A DNA stretch of 5,413 bases, taken from an uncultured Planctomycetaceae bacterium (GTDB taxonomy: Bacteria > Planctomycetota > Planctomycetia > Planctomycetales > Planctomycetaceae). The notes below the pieces were generated by a model. It was given only the letters and a program-made list of their open reading frames with translations. It had not been told where the DNA came from and searched no databases. Made by a program: the position numbers and the translations under genes. Of this stretch, positions 1-5,413 are shown piece by piece (within the stretch, counting starts at the first letter, position 1; every line of letters starts with the position of its first letter). The stretch is from NCBI GenBank assembly GCA_903921605.1, contig CAIXQV010000177.1, forward strand, positions 1-5,413. Direction: 5' to 3'.

Positions 1-334
1 ATCCTGACTACAATCTGTCGCAGATCTGCCTCCCAGCCTGTTGTTCCCGCTGCTCATAACCATTAAGGCCGGAGACTTGTGACAACGAACAGCAATAAAC
101 GATTCATCCGGAACATCGTGCCTGTTGCCAGAAATCAACATCGCTGAAGACTGATTGCAAAAGGCATCATTGAAGTCCTGCAGTGACTGCAAGTAAGCAG
201 CCGCGAATCGATTTGCTGCGGCAATTTCTCATGAACATCGGCGAAAAACCAGAAGAACGGAACCATCAGAAGATCGCGCAGGTTCTGCTTCGTTTTGCGT
301 CGCCAAAGCCCCGTACTGGGGTTGAAAGCCGCCG
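1..334. other. Left flank without a supportable gene
   Basis: I see no confident gene here. On the minus strand one frame is open from 228 to the left edge (76 codons, with an in-frame stop at 229-231), and its first ATG is at 139-141. The first residues from that ATG read MLISGNRHDVPDESF, which I do not recognise. Neither this ATG nor an upstream TTG (190-192) has a Shine-Dalgarno, and codon third positions look unbiased. It could be the 5' end of a gene downstream of the STAS gene or chance. On the plus strand a 65-codon GTG frame at 183-380 runs antisense into the STAS gene and turns arginine-rich there, so I do not call it. Confidence 0.4.
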
Positions 335-721
335 TCAGAGAAGACTCAGCGCCTGCAGCGCTGCAGCGCGGTCAGGATAGGCGACCCACGAAAAGTCGAT
401 CTTTGGATTCTCCAGCAGCATCAGCGTCTTCAACATATCTTTCATGTTGTCGGACATGTGACAAAGAGCCGCATTACCGTTGTTGGCTCGAGCTTTCTTG
501 GCCAGTCGAATCAGGATTCCGACAAAGGTCGAACCGAAGTATTGCATCGCGGAAAAGTCAACAAGCAGGTGACGGATTCCCGGTTCACTCAATTGCCGAA
601 AAGCCTCGTTGTAGCCGTTTCGAATATCGTTGTCGCGAAATTCCATGAAGGACCCCGTCGCGGTTACGATCAGGACCTCGCCACACTGTTCAAAACCAAA
701 AATCTGCTTATCCTGACTCAT
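335..721 (-). CDS. STAS-domain protein, anti-sigma-factor-antagonist type
   Basis: This is a 128-residue single-domain STAS protein resembling SpoIIAA/RsbV antagonists. In that family the domain binds an anti-sigma kinase or partner protein and is switched off by serine phosphorylation; a cytosolic role is expected because there is no signal peptide or membrane segment. Residues 12-30 form the opening strands (GEVLIVTATGSF). Residues 51-57 (HLLVDFS) match the central strand with its conserved Asp55. YFGSTFVGIL (61-70) matches the family's phosphorylation loop, usually D-S-[ST]-x-x-G. Ser64 is kept, but the preceding Asp is Gly63, so regulation by phosphorylation is plausible, not proven. The frame extends to an ATG at 857-859, but the extra 46 residues look like untranslated sequence (Trp, Arg and Cys rich). 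I place the start at 719-721, where a modest GAGAG lies a few bases upstream. It is transcribed away from the fusion gene, and no kinase or phosphatase partner is visible, so its pathway is unknown. Confidence 0.78.
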   Translation of the reverse strand: MSQDKQIFGFEQCGEVLIVTATGSFMEFRDNDIRNGYNEAFRQLSEPGIRHLLVDFSAMQYFGSTFVGILIRLAKKARANNGNAALCHMSDNMKDMLKTLMLLENPKIDFSWVAYPDRAAALQALSLL

Positions 722-1030
722 CTGCCACTCTCGAATCTGGAAGACAGCCTGTTCACTATTCCGGCCGTTAATTGTTCCGGTGCAGGCCGAAGGGCTGGTC
801 CATGCCGAGCATCTGCGCCATTCGAGCCGAACCGTAGCGGCGATGCCACCCAAGAACAAGAGTCCAGCGGCCCGATTTCATGGCTCTGCGTAACAGGATT
901 CCCCGGTTCCGATGTCTTTGCCGATCATACCGAGCTACTCTGTGTCTTCAGAGAAAGCCAGGAGGCTTTACGGTATACTGCAGGAAAACGCCCTGAAAAC
1001 TGATTCCCCCGGAATTTTGCTCGAATCCCT
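722..1030. other. Divergent intergenic region between STAS and fusion genes
   Basis: These 309 bases separate two genes transcribed away from each other, so both promoters should lie here. On the plus strand the best -10-like box is TATACT at 974-979. On the minus strand a TATGAT (complement of 924-929) could serve the STAS gene, but no good -35 element accompanies either. A 38-codon ATG frame on the plus strand ending just upstream of the fusion gene is rich in Arg and Cys and looks spurious. I see no RNA gene, long inverted repeat or riboswitch-like structure. Confidence 0.5.
974..979 (+). promoter_or_regulatory. Candidate -10 box for the TrhO-RluA fusion gene
   Basis: TATACT matches the sigma-70 consensus TATAAT at five of six positions and lies 51 bases before the GTG start. 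No hexamer close to TTGACA is found 16-18 bases upstream (the 17-spaced hexamer is GAGAAA), and there is no TG extension. The call rests on the -10 alone and could be chance. Confidence 0.3.
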
Positions 1031-2923
1031 GTGATCCAGCCTATGTCTGCATCTACTGCCCAAGCCGCGTCTCCGGAGTCGAAATCTCCGATCATTAATA
1101 TCTCCTGCTACAAGTTTGTCGCGTTGGACAACCTTGAAGATCGGAAGTCCGCCATTCGTCGGCGAGCATGCGAATTGAATTTGAAGGGCACCGTGCTGCT
1201 CAGTCACGAAGGGATCAACCTTTTCGTCGCCGGTCCGCCGGAAGCCATTCATCTGTTCGTCGATTTCCTCAGATCTGATCCCGCCTTCGCTGACCTTCAG
1301 CCCAAGGAAAGCGCAAACGAGTATCAGCCGTTCAATCGCATGCTGGTGAAGATCAAAAAGGAAATCATCGCCTTCGGAATCGACGGCGTTGTTCCAGCTC
1401 AGAAAACATCGCCCAAACTTTCGGCGAAAGAACTCAAGCGGTGGCTCGACGAAGGTCGCAAAGTTCATTTGCTGGATACTCGGAATGACTACGAGTATGA
1501 CCTTGGCACTTTCGATAACGCGATCAAAATGGGGCTCGATCATTTTCGCGAGTTCCCCGATGGCGTCGCGCGGTTGTCGGAAGAACTGAAGAATGAACCT
1601 GTCGTGATGTTCTGCACCGGAGGCATTCGCTGCGAAAAGGCCGGGCCGTATATGGAGATGGCCGGCTTCAGTCAGGTCTATCAGCTCGATGGCGGTATCC
1701 TGAAATACTTCGAAGAAGTCGGCGGCGATCATTATCACGGCGAATGCTTCGTGTTTGATCAACGCGTTGCAGTCGATCCTTCACTTCAGGAAACTCCTAC
1801 GACTCAGTGTTATATCTGTCAGGCCGTGGTCACCGCTGAAGAACAACAACTGCCGCAGTACGTTCCGGGGAAATCCTGCCCGGCCTGCTTTTGCGAAGAA
1901 TCTCAGTCCATGGCGGAGCTCATCGAATCGCGCCATGCAGAAATCCAACGTATCACGACTCCGCTGCCAGGCAGCGAACCGTATCTCAATCGTCGGCCGC
2001 TCAACGTTCCGCAGCGTTGTGCGAACATGACGATGATTGAGTTCCTGGTTGATCTCCATCCACAAGTGGGACGCGATGAATGGCTGCGACGGATCGCCGA
2101 TTCAACAATCGTCCCAACGGAACCTGTGCGCCGCCGCCGCCGTCCGAAATGGGTGCCGGAACCACTGCCGCTGTCTCCCGAACGAATTGTCAGGGAAGGG
2201 GAACGCTTTGATCAGCTTGCACCCATGTCTGTTGAACCCGAAGTGGCGGCCGATATTTGTGTGCTCCACGAAGATGACGAATTCATCATCCTGTCAAAAC
2301 CAGCACCGTTGCCGGTTCATGCGTGCGGACGATTTAACCGCAACACGCTCCGCAATATCCTGAATCTGGTCTGGTTCCCCTGCCGACCTCATATTGTCCA
2401 TCGACTCGACGCCAATACTTCCGGCATCATGGTGCTCTGCAAACGCAAACGAGTCGCCTCGATCGTGCAAAAGCAGTTTGAGAATCGACTGGTTGGGAAA
2501 ACCTATCTGGCGAAAGTTCACGGGCATCCGGCCGCAGACAAACTGTCGTGTGAGGCATCGCTCGCTCGCGAAGCGGCAGAAGGCGGTATTTACCTGATCG
2601 ATCCCGACGGCCACGAAGCCAGCACGGCCTTCGAGGTTCTGCAACGTTTCGAAGACGGCACCTCTCTTGTCCGAGCCTTCCCGCGCACCGGTCGCACAAA
2701 TCAGATCCGCGCGCACTTGTGGCATCTGGGATTCCCGATCGTTGGCGACCCGGCTTATCTGCAAGGCGGACAGCTCGGTTCAAGTCACACGCTGCTTCCG
2801 TCTGAACCGCCGATGTGTCTGCATTCGGAATCGATCGTCTTCCAGGACGCCGATCGCAAGGAACAAAAATTCGAAGCACCTGCTCCCGAGTGGGGGACTA
2901 CAGAGCGTTCTGATTTGGCGTGA
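1031..2923 (+). CDS. Fusion of TrhO-type tRNA U34 hydroxylase and RluA-type pseudouridine synthase
   Basis: This 630-residue protein joins two RNA-modifying modules. Residues about 20-120 match the N-terminal domain of TrhO (E. coli YceA), with [12 protein letters not shown] at 57-68. Residues 127-230 are the rhodanese domain, with DTRNDYE at 149-155, the catalytic-loop cysteine Cys195 in [12 protein letters not shown], and the family's [10 protein letters not shown]. TrhO makes 5-hydroxyuridine at tRNA position 34. Cys260, Cys263, Cys283 and Cys286 form a zinc-knuckle-like pattern that also occurs in TrhO relatives. Residues about 320-395 resemble an S4-like RNA-binding segment, including a basic run at 367-373. 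Residues 409-610 are an RluA-family pseudouridine synthase: HRLD with catalytic Asp460, KTYLAKV with the conserved Tyr492, and [11 protein letters not shown] at 553-563, where the family's usual His is Asn557. All key residues of both enzymes appear intact and there is no frameshift between them. The start is GTG 1031 or ATG 1043; neither has a Shine-Dalgarno. The RNA target of the second module is unknown. The gene appears monocistronic, with a hairpin after its stop. A plain trhO name would cover only the first half, so I give no symbol. Confidence 0.9.
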   Translation: MIQPMSASTAQAASPESKSPIINISCYKFVALDNLEDRKSAIRRRACELNLKGTVLLSHEGINLFVAGPPEAIHLFVDFLRSDPAFADLQPKESANEYQPFNRMLVKIKKEIIAFGIDGVVPAQKTSPKLSAKELKRWLDEGRKVHLLDTRNDYEYDLGTFDNAIKMGLDHFREFPDGVARLSEELKNEPVVMFCTGGIRCEKAGPYMEMAGFSQVYQLDGGILKYFEEVGGDHYHGECFVFDQRVAVDPSLQETPTTQCYICQAVVTAEEQQLPQYVPGKSCPACFCEESQSMAELIESRHAEIQRITTPLPGSEPYLNRRPLNVPQRCANMTMIEFLVDLHPQVGRDEWLRRIADSTIVPTEPVRRRRRPKWVPEPLPLSPERIVREGERFDQLAPMSVEPEVAADICVLHEDDEFIILSKPAPLPVHACGRFNRNTLRNILNLVWFPCRPHIVHRLDANTSGIMVLCKRKRVASIVQKQFENRLVGKTYLAKVHGHPAADKLSCEASLAREAAEGGIYLIDPDGHEASTAFEVLQRFEDGTSLVRAFPRTGRTNQIRAHLWHLGFPIVGDPAYLQGGQLGSSHTLLPSEPPMCLHSESIVFQDADRKEQKFEAPAPEWGTTERSDLA

Positions 2924-2928
2924 TTTGT

Positions 2929-2952
2929 ACGTCGGACATTCTTGTCCGACGT
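2929..2952. repeat. Perfect hairpin after the fusion gene, likely dispersed planctomycete repeat and possible terminator
   Basis: The arms ACGTCGGACA (2929-2938) and TGTCCGACGT (2943-2952) pair perfectly over 10 bp around the loop TTCT. The element starts 5 bases after the TGA of the upstream gene. Only CATTTAC follows, not a uridine run, so it is a poor intrinsic terminator by classical rules, although it is well placed to end or protect the transcript. From memory, very similar GTCGGACA-TTCT-TGTCCGAC elements occur after many planctomycete genes and cause short spurious reading frames containing VGHSCPT or VGQECPT; both appear here on opposite strands. Only one copy lies in this window, so its repetitive nature is inference. 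Confidence 0.65.
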
Positions 2953-3082
2953 CATTTACACGGTATTCCTCGCACTGGTGAGTGTTTTCATGCAAGATTG
3001 AGTATTGATCCGAAGCAACTCCGCCAAGCGCAAGACAGCGGATTTCGGAATCTCTCCTGCCTGAAAATACCATCTCTGTTAG

Positions 3083-3088
3083 TATACC
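3083..3088 (+). promoter_or_regulatory. Candidate -10 box for the radical SAM gene pair
   Basis: TATACC matches TATAAT at four of six positions and lies 52 bases before the ATG at 3141. No convincing -35 element is found at normal spacing. The placement, in the 217-base gap after the hairpin and before the first radical SAM gene, is what makes it worth listing. Confidence 0.22.
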
Positions 3089-3140
3089 CGCGGAAATCGC
3101 CTTAAGAATACTTCACCGATTGCAGGGACGCATTCCGGAA

Positions 3141-4565
3141 ATGGCCACGCTGACTCGCAAGCTGACACGGATCGCGTTTGTCTGCATGACTCCCGAAGTC
3201 GACAGCCACGAACATCGCGGTGTTGAACTTCCCTCGTATGGCATTCATCGAATTCTCGCCGCTGTCGTAGCCGACCCGGAATTGGCAGACGCGGAATCTC
3301 GCCTGTTCGATCTTGAACGAGACGATGCCGATGCTTATGTCGACGCACTCACGGCGTTCGAACCACAACTCATCGGTGTTTCGCTGTTCGTCTGGTCTGC
3401 GAAATGCCTGATCGAAGTTGCTCGCCGGATGAAGAAGCGGTTTCCGGATTGCACGATTATCTTCGGTGGTCCGTCAGCACGACCTGCTGTTCTGGATTTG
3501 GCTCCTTATCGAAAAGCGATTGATTACGTCGACGCGGTTGTAACCCGTGATGGAGAACAAGCCATCTGCGATATCGCCCGAGCCATCCAGAATGCTTCGG
3601 CCACGGTTGATCATCACACGACATTGTCGAGCGTTGTGGGTCTTGAATTGCCAACTCCTCTCGGCTGGAAAAACACCGGCCTGCGTCCAAAGTTGCAGAA
3701 TCTGGATGTGATCGCATCGCCCTATCAAATGGGCTTAATGCACTACGGCGCCGTCGGCTACCTGGAATCATTTCGCGGCTGTCCGATGAACTGCACCTTC
3801 TGCGAATGGGGAGCCCCGGATATTGCTCAGGGAGCTTTCTCCGAAGACTATCTCACGCGCGAACTTGAAGCCCTGGCTGCCCATGACGCGCCGGCGGTCT
3901 TCAACGTGGATGCTGGTTTGAATCTGAACGCTCAGGCCTTTCGCAATCTGGTGGCAGCCGAAAAGAAGGTTGGCTTCCTGAAAAAGTCCGGCCTGTGGTG
4001 CGAGATCTATCCGTCAAAAATCACCGACGATCATCTCGAATTCCTCTCTCAATGTGGCCCATCGTATCTTGGCGTTGGACTCCAGTCCTTCAATCCTGAA
4101 CTGCTGAAACGAATGCAGCGGCCTTATGGGCGTGAGCGATTCGGCCCCGCGATCGAACAACTTTCAAAAGTTGCCTACAACATCGAAGTTCAGATCATTT
4201 TCGGACTACCATCCGACACATGGGACGGCTTTCTGGAGACACTCAATTACGCACTCAGCTTGCCGGTGACAGTGCGAGTCTACCACTGCCTGGTTCTGCC
4301 GGACGCGTTGCTGACTCGAGGAAAAGCCGAATGGCAGATGCAGTTCGATCCTTATACGCTGTCAATGAAATCCTGCGTCGGCTGGAGCGAAACCGATCTG
4401 CTCGACATGCGCGATATGCTCAGTCGAGAAACAATCCGTTGTGGTGGCAGCTCCGGACAATTCTGGTGGTCGTTTCCACCGCCGCTGAAACGACTGGCGA
4501 TCCCTAACGTCTCGTCGCGTGGATTTGTTCCGGCGCGCATCGACGGGAGCCTTCGCAGTGCCTGA
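3141..4565 (+). CDS. B12-binding-domain radical SAM protein, first of a tandem pair
   Basis: This is a complete 474-residue enzyme with a cobalamin-binding-like Rossmann domain (about 8-150) followed by a radical SAM barrel (about 205-420). The N-terminal domain shows the opening strand RIAFVCMT, then IGVSLFVWS and IIFGGPSARP, typical of B12-binding radical SAM proteins. The cluster motif is RGCPMNCTFCEWG, with cysteines 214, 218 and 221 in CxxxCxxC spacing to ligate the 4Fe-4S cluster that cleaves S-adenosylmethionine. VDAGLNLN (256-263), LGVGLQSFN (310-318) and IIFGLPSDTWDGF (352-364) are later barrel elements. The DxHxxG cobalamin-ligand motif is absent, as in many members of this class. 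Known relatives catalyse methylations, ring contractions and cyclisations; the substrate here is unknown. I prefer ATG 3141, preceded by AGGGA 12 bases upstream, but TTG 3120 would add seven residues. The protein is expected to be cytosolic, without membrane segments. It overlaps the next gene, its paralogue, by 8 bases. Confidence 0.88.
   Translation: MATLTRKLTRIAFVCMTPEVDSHEHRGVELPSYGIHRILAAVVADPELADAESRLFDLERDDADAYVDALTAFEPQLIGVSLFVWSAKCLIEVARRMKKRFPDCTIIFGGPSARPAVLDLAPYRKAIDYVDAVVTRDGEQAICDIARAIQNASATVDHHTTLSSVVGLELPTPLGWKNTGLRPKLQNLDVIASPYQMGLMHYGAVGYLESFRGCPMNCTFCEWGAPDIAQGAFSEDYLTRELEALAAHDAPAVFNVDAGLNLNAQAFRNLVAAEKKVGFLKKSGLWCEIYPSKITDDHLEFLSQCGPSYLGVGLQSFNPELLKRMQRPYGRERFGPAIEQLSKVAYNIEVQIIFGLPSDTWDGFLETLNYALSLPVTVRVYHCLVLPDALLTRGKAEWQMQFDPYTLSMKSCVGWSETDLLDMRDMLSRETIRCGGSSGQFWWSFPPPLKRLAIPNVSSRGFVPARIDGSLRSA
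4545..4549 (+). promoter_or_regulatory. Shine-Dalgarno for the second radical SAM gene
   Basis: GGGAG lies inside the end of the first radical SAM gene, 8 bases before the GTG at 4558. It is the best ribosome-binding site in the window. It decides the start of the downstream gene, because the obvious ATG at 4565 is in a frame that stops after 30 codons. Ribosomes ending at 4565 could re-initiate here, which implies translational coupling. Confidence 0.7.
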
Positions 4566-5413
4566 TGCTTCTCCGCTCTCTGCGGCTTCACTGGGCACCA
4601 GAAACACTCCGCATGCGACGCGAGCCAGCAAACGCTCCGGTCGGCGTGTTGCTCTGATCGCGATGTATCCCATTCCGGATCCCGCGATGCCGGAGCTGAT
4701 CTCCAATCATGGCCTGCGCATGATTGAAGCGACGCTTCGAGCCGCCAGCATCGAAGGGCTCGACCTGCATGTGTACGACCTGCATGACGCCTCCGCCGAC
4801 GCGCTGAGTGAGGAACTGGCGCAGCTTGATCCGGATGTGATCGGCTTCTCCAGCTATCTCTGGTCGTTTCCTTTGTTTGCGGAGGTCGCTGTTCAACTGC
4901 ATCGCGACGATCCATCACGACTGATCGTCTTCGGAGGTCCCTCGGCTCGTCCCAGTATGCTGGATCAGCTGCCATTCCGAAAAGCACGTGATGCCGTTGA
5001 CGTGCTTGTGGTCAATGAAGGTGAGCTCACCTTTCTGGAGATCGTGCAGGCCACCAATCGCAACGCGGACGCGCTCAGTAAAATTCACGGTATCGCCCAG
5101 TGGCTTGACGATCGATGGCACGAAACGCCCACTCGTCCGCTGGCAGATCTGAATTTGCTGCCATCACCGTATGTGATGGGCCTGGTTCCTCATGGAGGTC
5201 TCGGCGTTCTGCAAACTTATCGCGGCTGTCCTTACACGTGTTCCTTCTGCGAATGGGGCACGATGGAATCACCGAAGCGAGTTCGCACGGCCGAACATCT
5301 GGCCGAAGAATTTGAGGCCATGGCGCTTGCTCAGGTCACAGGGGCGCTGCTGGTCGATGCGGGACTTAATCTCAACGGTCGCGCATTCGATCAGCTCGAG
5401 ATCGCGGCCGAAC
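4558..5413 (+). CDS. B12-binding-domain radical SAM protein, second of the pair (3' end outside window)
   Basis: The first 285 codons are visible and the gene continues past the right edge. After a 28-residue Ser/Ala/Arg-rich lead, RRVALIAM (29-36) opens a cobalamin-binding-like domain with VIGFSSYLWS (94-103) and IVFGGPSARP (123-132). The radical SAM motif is RGCPYTCSFCEWG, with cysteines 224, 228 and 231. LLVDAGLNLNGRAF (264-277) follows. These blocks, plus RKAxDxVD and SPYxMGL, align in order with the preceding gene, so the two are paralogues of the same subfamily. No DxHxxG motif is present. The start is GTG 4558, supported by GGGAG with 8-base spacing. A later ATG (4663) would remove the first beta strand, and GTG 4519 would lengthen the overlap without benefit. 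The gene overlaps its neighbour by 8 bases in another frame, implying one transcript and coupled translation. The reaction is unknown: methylation or another cobalamin/radical reaction is inferred from the family only. C-terminal features cannot be judged. Confidence 0.87.
   Translation, partial: MPDASPLSAASLGTRNTPHATRASKRSGRRVALIAMYPIPDPAMPELISNHGLRMIEATLRAASIEGLDLHVYDLHDASADALSEELAQLDPDVIGFSSYLWSFPLFAEVAVQLHRDDPSRLIVFGGPSARPSMLDQLPFRKARDAVDVLVVNEGELTFLEIVQATNRNADALSKIHGIAQWLDDRWHETPTRPLADLNLLPSPYVMGLVPHGGLGVLQTYRGCPYTCSFCEWGTMESPKRVRTAEHLAEEFEAMALAQVTGALLVDAGLNLNGRAFDQLEIAAE

Noticed and set aside
353..369. Nested palindromes CTGCAGCGCTGCAG and GCGCTGCAGCGC
   Set aside because: They lie within the last codons of the STAS gene and are explained by repeated Ala, Leu and Gln codons; no U-tract follows, so I do not call a terminator.
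183..380. 65-codon GTG frame on the plus strand, beginning MTASKQPRIDLLRQF
   Set aside because: It has only a weak GAAG upstream, turns Arg/Ser-rich where it runs antisense through the end of the STAS gene, and resembles no family I know.
722..859. 46-residue N-terminal extension of the STAS protein from ATG 857-859
   Set aside because: The extension lacks domain character, and the ATG at 719-721 puts the STAS fold at a normal distance from the N-terminus.
458..1003. 181-codon plus-strand frame antisense to the STAS gene
   Set aside because: Its length comes from being antisense to a real coding frame. The STAS reading has clear domain motifs and this one has none.
968..1762. 264-codon minus-strand frame under the fusion gene
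   Set aside because: It is a shadow of the TrhO domain, whose catalytic and structural motifs are unmistakable on the plus strand.
3201..3221. DSHEHRG in the first radical SAM protein as a DxHxxG cobalamin motif
   Set aside because: The glycine is one residue too far from the histidine, and the paralogue has nothing similar, so the match is probably chance.
4352..4987. 211-codon minus-strand frame spanning the radical SAM gene junction
   Set aside because: It is Arg-rich antisense sequence overlapping two well-supported plus-strand genes.
1..5413. CRISPR array, tRNA, rRNA, insertion sequence or prophage signs
   Set aside because: I found no regularly spaced repeats, cloverleaf-like sequences, transposase motifs or terminal inverted repeats.

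Overview
The window most likely comes from a planctomycete or a relative. Base composition is moderate (about 54% GC by eye), Shine-Dalgarno signals are mostly weak, and a short hairpin repeat (arms ACGTCGGACA / TGTCCGACGT) follows one gene; from memory, repeats of this type are scattered through planctomycete genomes. This assignment is inference, since no rRNA or taxonomic marker is present.

Layout, left to right. Positions 1-334 hold no gene I can defend, only a weak open frame on the minus strand running off the left edge. At 335-721 (minus) lies a small single-domain STAS protein of the anti-sigma-factor-antagonist type. A 309-base divergent intergenic region follows, with a possible -10 box facing right. 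At 1031-2923 (plus) lies a 630-residue fusion: an N-terminal TrhO/YceA-type tRNA U34 hydroxylase (rhodanese family), a four-cysteine knuckle, an S4-like region and a complete RluA-type pseudouridine synthase. A perfect 10-bp stem-loop sits 5 bases after its stop codon and separates it from the next unit.

From 3141 to the right edge run two tandem plus-strand genes for cobalamin-binding-type radical SAM enzymes. They are paralogues sharing several sequence blocks. The second starts at a GTG inside the last codons of the first (8-base overlap) with a good Shine-Dalgarno, so they are probably co-translated. The second gene is cut by the window end. Neither has the DxHxxG cobalamin-ligand motif, and their substrate cannot be read from this window.

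The left part thus concerns signalling (STAS) and RNA modification (the fusion), and the right part is an uncharacterised radical SAM pair. The two best leads are the fusion of two uridine-modifying activities in one chain and the overlapping pair of divergent radical SAM paralogues.
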